Source: Corynebacterium freiburgense (lineage in GTDB: Bacteria > Actinomycetota > Actinomycetes > Mycobacteriales > Mycobacteriaceae). From it: DNA of 64,000 bases. The stretch covers positions 2,790,001 to 2,854,000 of the forward strand of contig NZ_CP047355.1 of NCBI RefSeq assembly GCF_030408815.1, in the 5' to 3' direction. Shown piece after piece: positions 16,501 through 25,452 of this stretch. The position numbers were made by a program, and so were the translations under genes. The notes beneath the pieces are model-generated. The model searched no databases. It saw nothing but the letters and a program-made list of their open reading frames with translations, and was not told where the DNA came from. The number at the start of each line of letters is the position of its first letter. The stretch's first letter is position 1.

Positions 16501-18319
16501 TTATTGCCTCTTCTTTGGTTGCGGCGGTCACTACTGCGGCAGAGCGTCCGTGGTTACTGCGGGCAAGCGAACGAGCAACTGGCTCAAGGTCGGCATTTCC
16601 TTCAAGGTAGTCCGCAAGATCCGCTGCTGCTTGTCGACGCCGCGATGGCAGCAACCCGCTTACCGGCAATAGGTATTGTTCTGAATCAAGTTCTGCAGGT
16701 GAGTGCAAAGCAGCGACTGTGTAATCGTCCGGATGAAATTCTGAGATCACCGCGTGCGCGTTGGTGCCACCAAAGCCGAATCCCGAAATACCTGCAATGG
16801 CTCTACCAGAGTACTTAGGCCATTCACGTGGATCTTGTACCACTTCAAGCCGCTCAGTATCAAAATCAATATAAGGATTTGGTCCAGAATAATTAATTGA
16901 AGGCGGCAATACTTGGTGCTGCATACTCAGCACCACTTTAATAAGCCCGGCCGCGCCTGCAGCAGATTCTGTATGACCAAAGTTTGTTTTTGCACTACCC
17001 AAAAGCAATGGTTCGCGCAGTTCACGTTCGCGGCCCAGCACTTGACCAAGCGCCGTTGTTTCAATGGGATCCCCAAGAATCGTTCCGGTACCGTGTGCCT
17101 CCACATAATCCACCGAAAGTGGATCAATACCGGCATCCATATAAGCGCGTTCTAATACCGCAATTTGTGCATCGGAATTCGGGGCAGTCAAACCATTTGA
17201 GCGACCATCAGAATTCACCGCAGTGCCTTTGATTACAGCAAGGATATTGTCGCCGTCGGCGATTGCATCATCGACACGTTTTAGCACCACTAAACCAGCT
17301 CCATCAGAGCGCACAAACCCATCGGCGTCTTCGGAAAAAGCATGAATCTTCCCGGAGGGGCTCAACACCCCTAATTCTCCAAACCCCGTGGTGACAAACG
17401 GACTAGCCAAAATATTAACGCCACCAGCCAGCGCAATATCAGCATCCCCACAACGTAAAGCGCGTACCGCATGGTGCACACTGACTAGTGAAGATGAGCA
17501 TGCTGTATCAATACTTACGGAAGGCCCCCGGAAATCGAATACATAAGAAACACGGTTCGGAATAATCGAACTTGCAGTACCTGTTAAAGCATACGGGTGC
17601 GCTTCCGCCGGATCTGAAGCGATCATAATTCCATAGTCATTATTGGAGGATCCGATATACACACCTACATTGCTCCCACGCAATCTATGTGCTGGAATTC
17701 GCGCATGCTCCAATGCCTCCCAAGCAAGGACTAATGCAATACGCTGTTGCGGATCCATATTCGCGGCTTCCACAGGAGACAGCCCAAAAAACTCTGCATC
17801 GAAGCTAGCAATATCGTCTAAATAACCCCCAAGTGTGGACACTGACGACATTTTCGCGGTCATAACGTCATTGGCAGCGTATTCGGACCACCTACCGGCC
17901 GGCAGTTCCGAAATTCCATCCCTACCGGAAATTAAGAGTTCCCACATTTCATTAAGGTTGAGGGCTTTTGGATAGCGTGCTGCCATACCCACGATTGCAA
18001 TATCGTGAGTACCAGGACTATCTGAAATCACCGTAAAATCACGGCGAACTGCCTTCTTAGGTTTATGCGAAGGCCCTTCAATCAGACGTTGACTAAGACC
18101 AGCGATTGTAGGGTACTCATATGCAATCGTGGCATCAAGTTGCACGTCAAGAAGGTTTTCTAACTCACCCGAAAGGATAACAACGTCACGAGACGACAAC
18201 CCAAAACTCTCCATAGGTTTATCGTCGGTGATCTCCTCTTCCGGAAGACCCGTAGCGGTAACCACCCATGCCCGCAGCCAAGCTTTGAGCTCCGCAACGG
18301 TCATTTGACGTCGATCCAT
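13541..18319 (-). CDS. pks13: Mycolate condensing polyketide synthase Pks13
   Basis: A 1592-residue type I synthase that joins a FadD32-activated meromycolyl chain to a carboxyacyl chain and releases the beta-keto mycolate onto trehalose. Domains in order: N-terminal ACP (Ser43 in SFGLSSRDV); KS (Cys274 in DTACSSSLVSVH, His409 in EAHGTGT, His449 in NFGHTESAAG); AT (Ser721 in GMSMGEI, His832); second ACP (Ser1157 in IDLGLDSLMG); thioesterase (Ser1391 in GGWSFGGAL, with a GDHLAI His near the C-terminus). All catalytic residues are present. It is slightly shorter than the M. tuberculosis protein. AAAGGTG precedes the ATG. It shares an operon with accD3; fadD32 lies upstream, separated by its own terminator. 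Confidence 0.97.
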   Translation of the reverse strand: MDRRQMTVAELKAWLRAWVVTATGLPEEEITDDKPMESFGLSSRDVVILSGELENLLDVQLDATIAYEYPTIAGLSQRLIEGPSHKPKKAVRRDFTVISDSPGTHDIAIVGMAARYPKALNLNEMWELLISGRDGISELPAGRWSEYAANDVMTAKMSSVSTLGGYLDDIASFDAEFFGLSPVEAANMDPQQRIALVLAWEALEHARIPAHRLRGSNVGVYIGSSNNDYGIMIASDPAEAHPYALTGTASSIIPNRVSYVFDFRGPSVSIDTACSSSLVSVHHAVRALRCGDADIALAGGVNILASPFVTTGFGELGVLSPSGKIHAFSEDADGFVRSDGAGLVVLKRVDDAIADGDNILAVIKGTAVNSDGRSNGLTAPNSDAQIAVLERAYMDAGIDPLSVDYVEAHGTGTILGDPIETTALGQVLGRERELREPLLLGSAKTNFGHTESAAGAAGLIKVVLSMQHQVLPPSINYSGPNPYIDFDTERLEVVQDPREWPKYSGRAIAGISGFGFGGTNAHAVISEFHPDDYTVAALHSPAELDSEQYLLPVSGLLPSRRRQAAADLADYLEGNADLEPVARSLARSNHGRSAAVVTAATKEEAIKRLRIVAEGKKSAGIAVADAPLNLGPVFVYSGFGSQYRKMAKDLLHTSPMFRERLTELDADIIFESGWSLIELIEDDSRTYNTETAQVGITAIQIALTDLLAYFGAKPAAVVGMSMGEIAAAYAAGGLSAKDAMRVACHRSRLMGEGEESLPEDQLGAMAVVEFSAADLDAFIAENPEYQGVEPAVYAGPGMTTIGGPREAVVKLVEKLEAEEKFARLLNVKGAGHTSAVEPLLGELAAETAGIEPRPLEVPLFSSVDKGVVYPVGSIVHESDYWLRCTRGSVWFLEAITAAFAAGHEMLVEICPNPVAIMGMMNTAFSVGKADAQLLFTLKQKLSPSDTLRDLLAKLYVAGAPIQLDRVLGAGDYAEIPGVTWKEQRYWTAARPASQSVALPGHRAYLPDGTVVFSARAEHVPSAEALIDAAAAAAFPESSVVAVEEYIALPPIGEITTLVRKNLGGVAISVYRVTGEVFPLLAEGFASVAGLPQPTPVQQQVSTPSFIELDEEIEAVYWDPESGESVEQRMRSIVSESMGYDIDDLPGELPLIDLGLDSLMGMRIKNRIEHDFQIPPLQVQALRDASVADVVTLVEDLVAGKTTAVSDEIVPVSTAVALKATPESSTRSNIVQVAPRDASERLVFATWASITGAAVPGVTSELPEVTEEHAQAIAERLTERAGIEIKVEDIHEAAALEDLANIVRKGLEVEVEGNIRVLRERPAGSQQPAVFLFHPAGGSSVVYQPLMRRLPEDVPVYGVERLEGTLEERAASYLDEIRTYADGHPVILGGWSFGGALAYEVAHQLVGSDVDIALIVLLDTVQPAEAIPDTMEETRARWERYSAFAKKTYNLDFPVPYELLETQGEDALLTMMAEFLSSTDASAHGLAAGVLEHQRASFVDNRILDRVQLEHWADVRVPVMLFRAERMHDGAIELEPRYANIHADGGWSAIVEQLDIIQLRGDHLAIVDEPEIGTVGAHLTKRLREIEAHLEGN

Positions 18320-18714
18320 AACAACACCTTTACAAGTTCTATGAATAAGTTCTAACCCCTCAAGGTTACCCGCCGCACAAAGCGAGAAACGTTTACCTTA
18401 AGCCCATTGAAACCTAAAGGTAAAATACCGCAAGCTCATAAGCTATTAGGACTTTTACGTTCACAAATTTATCGTTTCCCCACGATATTCTGTTACAAAC
18501 CCGTCAATCCCATAAGAAATTGGGGCACTATAGAAGTAATTTTGAGACACAGCAGTTTCTAACATGTTTTGCATAAGTGTCACTTTTGTTTGCACAATCA
18601 CCCCCACAGAGGGGGGATTCTTAGCATAAGATTACAGCATCCAAGCAAAAGTCCGCGGGACGAGTACTCGTCCCGCGGACTATATACTTAAAGCACTTTC
18701 TCAGATGAAAGATA
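18320..18714. other. fadD32-pks13 intergenic region
   Basis: About 395 bp holding the pks13 promoter region, an inverted pair TTTACCTT (18392-18399) / AAGGTAAA (18417-18424) roughly 80 bp upstream of pks13, a C5/G6 run at 18602-18616, and the fadD32 terminator palindrome. No small gene seen. It shows that pks13-accD3 is transcribed separately from fadD32. Confidence 0.6.
18651..18680 (-). terminator. Perfect 30-bp palindrome ending the fadD32 transcript
   Basis: A fully self-complementary 30-mer beginning GTCCGCGGGACGA and ending in its mirror, with GTAC at the centre. Read leftward it is followed by TTTTGCTT, so it acts as an intrinsic terminator after fadD32. Its perfection allows a cruciform or a protein site as well. 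Confidence 0.8.
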
Positions 18715-20565
18715 TTACTTTTCTGCTAAATACGCATTCTTACATACGCGCCGTGCGATTTTTCCGGAAGAACTACGCGGAATTCCATCGAGCTCAACAA
18801 TACGAATCTCGTGAGGAACAACGCCATGGTTCTTCGATACAGCGGTCCGAATAGCCTCGATTGCAGCGGCGTCACCGGAAGCATCCTTATGGCGATCCCG
18901 CTCTGCAAAAATAATGAGCTTTTCTACGTCTTCGCCTTCAATTGCGAATGCTGCAATCGCTGCTGGCTCAATGTGATCAGTAGCATGATCCACAGTGTAT
19001 TCAATGTCTTGTGGGTAGTGATTACGGCCTGCCACCACAATCAAGTCTTTGAGTCGACCAGTAATGTAGGTTTCACCATCAATAATCACACCAAGGTCGC
19101 CTGTAGCCATCCAACGGTTGTCATCCGGAAAGCCCTCAGCCCGTGAGTTCTCGGGGAGACGTGCAATCAAAGTGTTTAAGAACGTTGCAGCTGTTTCTTC
19201 TGGACGATCTAGGTAACCAACAGCCATGTTTTCGCCATGGGCCCAAAATTCCCCGACCTGACCGTCTGCTAATTCAGTACGTGTTTCCGGATCAACAACC
19301 ACAAGTGCTTGCGGGCGAACAACAGAACCATTGGACATGAGCGCAACAGCATTTTCGCTGTCTTCGTCCACGATTTCTGCGAAACCTTCGCTCAGCTTTG
19401 TACGATCCACATAGGTAATAACCGGGCGATCAGGTCGCTGTGGAGTTGTCACCAGCAATGAAGCTTCCGCCAGGCCGTAGGATGGCCGCATTACTGTGCG
19501 TTTCAGGCCGTACTTTTCAAATGCGGCAAAAAATTGGTTCACAGCCTTTGGTGTTACTGGTTCAGAGCCGATAATCAAACCATCCATGGCAGAAAGGTCG
19601 AGTTCTTCGCCTTCTGCTGGCAATCCGTAACGCACTGCGAGTTCCAGGGCAAAATTCGGCACTACCGTATACACGTGCGTTTGGCTGTTGTTGTTATTAA
19701 GTTGCTTGACCCAGCGGGACGGCTGTTGGATAAAGTCCCGCGGCGTCATCATTTCCATTTCCAATCCAAGAATGGTGACAAATGCCGCAAGGATAATTCC
19801 CATATCGTGGTGCAATGGGAGCCAGGTAACCAGACGGAGCGGAGTCTTTAGCTGGGCAGCTGTAAAGATCTGCAACACGTTAGTCATTACTGAGCGGTTT
19901 GAAAGTACTACACCAGCTGGGGTGCGGGTCGAACCGGATGTGTACTGCAGGAATGCAACCATATCTAGTGGCGATTGGGTGGATTGCGCCATCATTGCCT
20001 GAACTTCGGGGGAAGTCATTGGGTTAACCCAAGATTCCGCCAAAGAATCCGGGAGAGAATCCACCGACAGGATGCGTGGGCGCTCTGCGGCTGGTAGCTC
20101 CGCAAAGTAATTACGGACGGCTGGTGCACCTGGGGTGTGAGTAAGCACAATGGTCGGCTTACAGTCTGCGATCACAGCTTTTAGGTGATCGGCATGCCCT
20201 GGCTCGTTTGGGTCATACAGTGGTACTGGAACCATTCCGGCATATAGAGCACCAATAAATCCGAAAATGTATTCGGGGCTATTGCCGGCAAGGATTGCAA
20301 CACGGTCACCAAGTTTGCCTACTTGCTGGAGACGGGCGGATACCGCTTTAATGCGCGTATTGACCTCGGTGCGGGTGTATTCAACGGCAACACCATTGCG
20401 GTCAGAAGAATAGTCCCAGAAGCGCATGCAGTGCCGATCCCCACCTCCTTGCATTGCTTCAGCTTGGTAGAGGGTTTCGCACAGTCCCGCAATGGTCATT
20501 TGCGGAGGCAGGGCCACTTGGCCTTTTTCATCGAAAAACTGGCCAATTACGCCATGAAGATCCAT
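18715..20565 (-). CDS. fadD32: Long-chain fatty acyl-AMP ligase FadD32
   Basis: A 616-residue ANL-superfamily enzyme that adenylates the meromycolate chain and loads it onto the N-terminal ACP of Pks13. The P-loop-like LQYTSGSTRTPAGVVLSN, the Y-G-L-A-E core (RPSYGLAEASLLVTTP), the MATGDLGVI motif and the hinge LIVVAGRNHYPQDIEY are all present. The FAAL-type composition and position between pks13 and the Rv3802c homologue identify FadD32 (called FadD2 in C. glutamicum). The start has AGGAGC about 5 nt upstream. A perfect palindrome terminates it. Confidence 0.95.
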   Translation of the reverse strand: MDLHGVIGQFFDEKGQVALPPQMTIAGLCETLYQAEAMQGGGDRHCMRFWDYSSDRNGVAVEYTRTEVNTRIKAVSARLQQVGKLGDRVAILAGNSPEYIFGFIGALYAGMVPVPLYDPNEPGHADHLKAVIADCKPTIVLTHTPGAPAVRNYFAELPAAERPRILSVDSLPDSLAESWVNPMTSPEVQAMMAQSTQSPLDMVAFLQYTSGSTRTPAGVVLSNRSVMTNVLQIFTAAQLKTPLRLVTWLPLHHDMGIILAAFVTILGLEMEMMTPRDFIQQPSRWVKQLNNNNSQTHVYTVVPNFALELAVRYGLPAEGEELDLSAMDGLIIGSEPVTPKAVNQFFAAFEKYGLKRTVMRPSYGLAEASLLVTTPQRPDRPVITYVDRTKLSEGFAEIVDEDSENAVALMSNGSVVRPQALVVVDPETRTELADGQVGEFWAHGENMAVGYLDRPEETAATFLNTLIARLPENSRAEGFPDDNRWMATGDLGVIIDGETYITGRLKDLIVVAGRNHYPQDIEYTVDHATDHIEPAAIAAFAIEGEDVEKLIIFAERDRHKDASGDAAAIEAIRTAVSKNHGVVPHEIRIVELDGIPRSSSGKIARRVCKNAYLAEK

Positions 20566-20638
20566 GTTGCTCCTAAGTCTTTTTGAGATACTTAGTGAAG
20601 TCTAATGCTTTCCCTAGTGAACATACAAGGGAATTCGC

Positions 20639-21547
20639 TTATTTGTTGATCAAATCAGTTGCCCAATCAACTAACCATGCAGAAGTTGTGGTACCGGGAA
20701 TAACATTTGGGTTTGTTGCGTATTGAGCGTGAATACCATTTGCCGCGATAAGCCCTTGGGCACGTTCAAATGCATTTAATACGTTCAATGGTGCATCACA
20801 TATATGGTCATCAGGAGCACAAATTTCCACAGTTCGATCATTAATAGATCCAAAACCGCCTGGGCGCGCCCCACGCATCGTCGCATCAGGCACAATTGGC
20901 TGCACCAAGGCATTTACAGGGTGTAACGCAACCTCAGCCCCAACGCCACCTACAGGATTACCAATATGCTGCCCAACATTTGCTTCTCGACGCCCATCCG
21001 CAACCAATGCCACACCACGTATACGTTCAGCTGGCACAATGTTCGTAACGGCGCCCGTACCAATTACAGACGTAATGTCTCCAAGGAATACAGCCCCTTG
21101 AGAAAAACCAATTAACACGAAATCAGTGAGTGGGCATTCCCCATGGGTTTTCCGCATTTCTTCCTCTACACGCGCGCTTCCCTCATTCCGTGATGCGTCA
21201 TAGCTCATTTCATGCATCGCATTAATATTTCGGAACTGCGCAGTGTATGGCACAGTCCAAACTTTTACATCATCAGGAGAAAAACGCTCCTGCAAAGGCT
21301 GCGTGACTGTCAACATAAACGATGTTGGGTTTGCCATCGGATTGATTGGATCATCCGTTGCGCTGGATTCCCAGGTGCCCGGCGCAGCTATCACTTCGAC
21401 GCTTGGGCACCACTCAGGTTGAATCACTTCAGGTGGTTGTGGAGCAGGCGGTTCGATTTTCGGCCGCTCTACGAGATACCGAACTAAAAGCAACGTTAGT
21501 GCTATTAGGATAATCAGCCCAATAACGGTAGGCAGGACTTTCTTCAT
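20639..21547 (-). CDS. elrF: Cutinase-like esterase, Rv3802c / ElrF homologue
   Basis: A 302-residue alpha/beta hydrolase with an N-terminal membrane anchor (LPTVIGLIILIALTLLLVRY), a proline-rich linker and a cutinase-fold domain. The nucleophile is the Ser of VLIGFSQGAVF; the Asp/His partners probably lie near ICAPDDHICD and the C-terminal region. Rv3802c is an envelope thioesterase/phospholipase needed for mycolate homeostasis; the corynebacterial counterpart was described as ElrF, a regulator of outer-membrane lipid composition. It starts 5 bp after the lipoprotein stop and lies upstream of fadD32. Confidence 0.88.
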   Translation of the reverse strand: MKKVLPTVIGLIILIALTLLLVRYLVERPKIEPPAPQPPEVIQPEWCPSVEVIAAPGTWESSATDDPINPMANPTSFMLTVTQPLQERFSPDDVKVWTVPYTAQFRNINAMHEMSYDASRNEGSARVEEEMRKTHGECPLTDFVLIGFSQGAVFLGDITSVIGTGAVTNIVPAERIRGVALVADGRREANVGQHIGNPVGGVGAEVALHPVNALVQPIVPDATMRGARPGGFGSINDRTVEICAPDDHICDAPLNVLNAFERAQGLIAANGIHAQYATNPNVIPGTTTSAWLVDWATDLINK

Positions 21548-21552
21548 GAGCT

Positions 21553-22035
21553 CTAGCAGTACGCGCTTTTCGCGGCATCCGCAATTATCTTCGCCACTTC
21601 CTCAGGTGACTGAGAGCTTCGACCCTGCTCAATAAGCTGACCGGCCACGGCGTCGACAGTAAAACTTTGCTGCCCAAGCTCATTTGCGCGGCATACTTCT
21701 GTCGCCGCAGCAATCAGCTGATCCTCAATTCCTTCAACCTTAACGTTCTTATCCTTTAAGGTTCCCAAGTAATCCTTATCCTCAGAAGAACGCTCTGGAG
21801 TGATCTCGGGCAAGGAAGAAATTTCCTGAGCCGCGCGGTCCTGAACACTCGGCTCACTAGACTGCGCACTGGAATCTTTGGACTCATCTGGCACCGACGA
21901 AGATGCCGACGGCTTTGTAGAGGCCCGGCTCAATGTCGTACTTGAAGCGGAAGTTGTCTCATCTGAAGTGGCGCCGCCACATGCTGCGAGTAAACCCGCA
22001 GCGGCAATCACCACGATGGCAAAACGCTTGGTCAC
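21553..22035 (-). CDS. Small secreted lipoprotein of the mycolate cluster
   Basis: A 160-residue protein with a signal peptide and lipobox LLAACGG (Cys at about residue 19), then a Ser/Thr/Glu-rich linker (about residues 25-80) and a compact domain ending SPEEVAKIIADAAKSAYC. Its start overlaps the cop1 stop by 4 nt (ATGA) and it precedes elrF by 5 bp. Operonic placement implies a role in envelope lipid handling, but I do not recognise the domain. Confidence 0.75.
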   Translation of the reverse strand: MTKRFAIVVIAAAGLLAACGGATSDETTSASSTTLSRASTKPSASSSVPDESKDSSAQSSEPSVQDRAAQEISSLPEITPERSSEDKDYLGTLKDKNVKVEGIEDQLIAAATEVCRANELGQQSFTVDAVAGQLIEQGRSSQSPEEVAKIIADAAKSAYC

Positions 22036-23957
22036 TTTTTCTCCTCAACGATACGGCCATTAACCTGTTTGATTACCCCGCGCTGGAATGTCACCATTTC
22101 GCCACCAGCAGGAATCTTTTCTTGATCCGATATCGGGAACCCAAACTCACCTTGCTCGCCACCCTTGGCATCCCAAGCCTTTTGAATATCGCCATTAAGC
22201 ACAAAGTGCGCGCCAGTTTCCGGGCTCCAGTACATCTTTCCGTGTTCAAACTCTTGCATTGCGCCACCATTCACTGGCTTTTCATTGGACTTTGGTGCGC
22301 CAAGCTGGGAATTCACAGTATCAAGTTCGCCATACTTTTGAGCAATAATACCTTGAACGGTAAAAGCATCTTGATCCTTGGTACGGATCACGTAACCACC
22401 TTGGAATTGCTGCACCAAATGACCACTTATATCTTTTGGATCAGAGGTCGGGTACTTTAACACACCCTGCTCATACTTCAACCGACCCCAAGCTTCCTTC
22501 ATATCGGTTGGAATGGCATGCGCATTGGTTTCCGGCGTCCAATAGATAGCCCCATGCTCAAAATTCACAAAGCGGCCGACACCATCTGGCGCAGTCAGCT
22601 CGCCAGTTACTGGGAACCCTAGCCAGGATTCCGTTGCCCCAATTTCGGAATAATGAGCAGCAATCCGGCCAATAAGAACGTGTGCACCGGTTTTATCGGA
22701 CCAATATGCTCGACCATTTCTAAAGTCCTGTGCACGACCACCTGGAACGTCGTATTCATTGTTCAGACAGGAACCAAAAGCACCATCTTTTGTCTTTTCA
22801 CCGATAGCACCACCAGCGGTGCATTCTGCGCCTCGATCTTTCTCTTCGATAGCAAGGCTATCGGCAATATGCGGCCATGCTTGAGTTAATTCAAACTGCC
22901 AATAAGGCCAATTATGGATACCCGATGGGCGGAACATAGCGGTAACTGGCACGTTCGCCTTTTTCGCACGATCGACAAATGTTTGCGTGGTCATGCGTGA
23001 AATTACTTCCAAGCCCATACCAGATACTTCCGCAGGGCGATCAGCTACAGAACCAGGCTCACCATAATCGTCGCGACCAGAACCTGCCGAAACATATACG
23101 GTCTTTCCTTTTAATGCTTCGATGCCTTGCTTAGGATCATTGTCAATCCAACGTTGGGAGCCATATGGACCCCACATAGCTTCAGCGCTATATCCACCGC
23201 CATCTTTCATCGCTGCATCAATCATTGCAGGCATACCCGATGAGGTTGTATCCAAATAACCTGAGAATGAACCAACAAAGTTAAACATGTCTGGGCGATG
23301 TTGCGCCAAGTTCATTGCCGCCGTACCGCCCATTGAAATGCCAAATACCGCTCGTTGACCATTCGAACGATAACCATTCTTTAACACTGCAGGGAGTTCT
23401 TGGGTCAGAAATGTTTCCCACTTGTAGTTCTTGCCATTATCTGGCTTTTCCCAGTCAGTGTAGAAGGAAGATTCGCCACCAACAGGCAGAATAACGTTCA
23501 CGTTTTTATCCGCAAAGTATTCTTCAATGTTTGTGTAGAGGGTCCACCCGTTTTCTTCTTCCAATGCACGCAAACCATCAAGTGCCCATACTTCTGGGAA
23601 GTTAGCGTTTTTATTGGAATGCCAGTCTCTAGCTAAGAGTATTTGGACCTGTATCGGTTTTTCCGGCATTGCGGCAGACTTAATATACACCGCGATTCTT
23701 CGATCAGTAAGCCATTCCACTCGGTCAACATCAACACCACTTGGTAAACCACCAATATCTGGATGATCAGTACGGATAGGCGTCCGTTGCGGCGCCTCAC
23801 CACCTTCAAGGTATCCAGTTATGCCATCACTAGGGGCCAAGTTTGCGCTTGGGGCAGAAGTTTGTGCGGCCGCAATTGGGGTTGGCGCCAAGAGCGTAAG
23901 AGGTACCAAAAGAGCAGCTATACGAGATATACGACGAGCAAAGCGTGAGTGGCGCAT
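22032..23957 (-). CDS. cop1: Mycolyltransferase Cop1/Cmt1 (PS1) with LGFP repeats
   Basis: A secreted antigen 85 family mycolyltransferase: signal peptide ending near PIAAAQ, esterase domain (about residues 60-370) with nucleophile Ser in VFGISMGGTAA, and a C-terminal third of about five LGFP repeats (WLGFPVTGE, QLGAPKSNE, EFGFPISDQ). LGFP modules are thought to anchor proteins to the arabinogalactan-mycolate layer. It transfers mycolate from trehalose monomycolate to another TMM or to arabinogalactan. Start at 23957 (MRHSRF) is chosen over the ATG at 23993 because AAAGGA precedes it and the signal peptide follows directly. A 16-bp palindrome lies 58 bp upstream. Confidence 0.93.
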   Translation of the reverse strand: MRHSRFARRISRIAALLVPLTLLAPTPIAAAQTSAPSANLAPSDGITGYLEGGEAPQRTPIRTDHPDIGGLPSGVDVDRVEWLTDRRIAVYIKSAAMPEKPIQVQILLARDWHSNKNANFPEVWALDGLRALEEENGWTLYTNIEEYFADKNVNVILPVGGESSFYTDWEKPDNGKNYKWETFLTQELPAVLKNGYRSNGQRAVFGISMGGTAAMNLAQHRPDMFNFVGSFSGYLDTTSSGMPAMIDAAMKDGGGYSAEAMWGPYGSQRWIDNDPKQGIEALKGKTVYVSAGSGRDDYGEPGSVADRPAEVSGMGLEVISRMTTQTFVDRAKKANVPVTAMFRPSGIHNWPYWQFELTQAWPHIADSLAIEEKDRGAECTAGGAIGEKTKDGAFGSCLNNEYDVPGGRAQDFRNGRAYWSDKTGAHVLIGRIAAHYSEIGATESWLGFPVTGELTAPDGVGRFVNFEHGAIYWTPETNAHAIPTDMKEAWGRLKYEQGVLKYPTSDPKDISGHLVQQFQGGYVIRTKDQDAFTVQGIIAQKYGELDTVNSQLGAPKSNEKPVNGGAMQEFEHGKMYWSPETGAHFVLNGDIQKAWDAKGGEQGEFGFPISDQEKIPAGGEMVTFQRGVIKQVNGRIVEEKK

Positions 23958-24014
23958 AAAAATGGTGTCCTTTAAGTGAAAAATTACTTGCACACGATGG
24001 GACCTAGTTTAAGT

Positions 24015-24030
24015 ACAACTTTAAAGTTGT
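24015..24030. promoter_or_regulatory. 16-bp palindrome upstream of cop1
   Basis: ACAACTTTAAAGTTGT is a perfect dyad ending 58 bp before the cop1 start codon. Its position and symmetry fit a dimeric regulator site; the regulator is unknown. Confidence 0.45.
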
Positions 24031-24256
24031 TGTTGGTGTGACACACGGTATCCAACGTTAATTTTTTAAATTTAAGTGACACAGGTGTTCAGCGCACCAT
24101 CTAATTGCCCACAATAACCTTAGGATTCTTTGACGCTACCGAAAGTTCGTACTGAGGCGGGTCGCAGACTCAATACTTTCTAAGAATTTGATCACATCTC
24201 TTATCCGCAATACTGCTATTCGCCCTTTTCAAGGATCGCCACAGCCATACAAACGC

Positions 24257-24282
24257 AAAAACCGCACCCAAAGGTGCGGTTT
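24257..24282 (-). terminator. Terminator of cmt2
   Basis: Arms AAACCGCACC (24259-24268) and GGTGCGGTTT (24273-24282), 4-nt loop, followed leftward by a T run. Confidence 0.85.
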
Positions 24283-24300
24283 ATAACAAAATAGGTTTTG

Positions 24301-25323
24301 TTAGCGTGCGTTCATAACATCCAGAACACGGTCACGGGTACGCCATAGTTCGTCGGTCCAAAGGCGCCAGTTGTGCACACCGGTTGGTGGGTAGTGCGTC
24401 GTTGGATTCAAACCAATGGAGCGCGCTTGCTTTTCCCATTCAAGGGTAGTATTCCGCGAAAGGAATTCCAGACCCGCTCCCATAAAGCGCTGGTCAAGTG
24501 GCAGGTTCGCATCTTCTGGGCCCCAGAAACCGGTAGCAGCAGAAATGTAGACATCAGCGCCACGGAGGCCTTCCATGTTCAGGAAAGGATCGTTTTCAAA
24601 ACGGCGTGGGTTGGTGATGCTGCCATACATTGCGTTCAGGTTAAAGCCACCGGTCTCCAAAAGAGCGAGACGCAGGAGGGTTTGCATACCTGGCGCAGTG
24701 GTGTGCAAATAGCCAGAGAATGAAAGGGCTTGGCGGAATTGGTTTGGATGACGTGCAGCAAGGTTGAGGGCAGCTGTGCCACCCATGGAAAGACCCGCGA
24801 TGGAGTTATTGGTCGGGGAAACTCCAAAGTGTTGCTGCAGGTAACCTGGCAGTTCGGAGGTTAGGAAGGTTTCCCACTTATACGTGACTGGCTCCGAAGA
24901 GAACGCTGCTGAGTTATCCCAGTCAGAGTAGAAAGAGCCAGCGCCACCCACAGGCATCACTAAGGTGATGTTGGAGTCCACATAAGCTTGTTGTGCGTTT
25001 GAATAAACAGTCCAACCTGTGAAGTTATCGTCAGCCCGCATACCGTCCAGAAGGTAGAAACCAGCGTTACCACCTGCGCGAGCGGGCTGCACCAGGACAG
25101 GCACATTGCGGCCCATCGACTCAGACCAGACGTCACAGCGCTGTACCCAGTGCTGTGCTGCATCCCAGTCACAAGTTCCTGTTGCATCAGGACGGAGTGT
25201 GCCGCGTGTATCGGCTTGTGCGACACCACTGCCAGCGACGGCGAGTCCTGCTGCTGCAGCTATGGCCATGGCAGCTACGGTGGCGCCACGGCCGACTGCG
25301 CGAAGTCGGTTCATGATGGTCAT
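24301..25323 (-). CDS. cmt2: Mycolyltransferase Cmt2 (antigen 85 family)
   Basis: A 340-residue secreted mycolyltransferase: Sec signal (AAMAIAAAAGLAVAGSGVAQA), then an esterase domain with nucleophile Ser in AGLSMGGTAALNLA, acidic residue near the mid-domain, and His in PPTGVHNWRLW. It lacks LGFP repeats, unlike Cop1. Start at 25323 (MTIMNRL) is supported by GAGGAG six bases upstream; the frame stays open to 25371 without an RBS. It sits immediately upstream of the cop1 promoter region and downstream of ubiA; aftB, normally between it and ubiA, is not there. Confidence 0.93.
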   Translation of the reverse strand: MTIMNRLRAVGRGATVAAMAIAAAAGLAVAGSGVAQADTRGTLRPDATGTCDWDAAQHWVQRCDVWSESMGRNVPVLVQPARAGGNAGFYLLDGMRADDNFTGWTVYSNAQQAYVDSNITLVMPVGGAGSFYSDWDNSAAFSSEPVTYKWETFLTSELPGYLQQHFGVSPTNNSIAGLSMGGTAALNLAARHPNQFRQALSFSGYLHTTAPGMQTLLRLALLETGGFNLNAMYGSITNPRRFENDPFLNMEGLRGADVYISAATGFWGPEDANLPLDQRFMGAGLEFLSRNTTLEWEKQARSIGLNPTTHYPPTGVHNWRLWTDELWRTRDRVLDVMNAR

Positions 25324-25452
25324 GGTTCTCCTCGGTCGGGTTTTTCCCAGTACTCGATTGCGCATTGACATTGGGACTATCGCCCCAGCTTTTTCAAAAT
25401 GTTACATCCTTATTTCACACAAAGCTAGATGCAAGTGTTTTTACGGGGTGTC

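Larger units (their letters stand above)
23958..24300. other. cop1 promoter region
   Basis: About 340 bp between cmt2 and cop1: AT-rich DNA around 24059-24075, the 24015-24030 palindrome, and the cmt2 terminator at 24257-24282. No gene seen. Confidence 0.6.
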
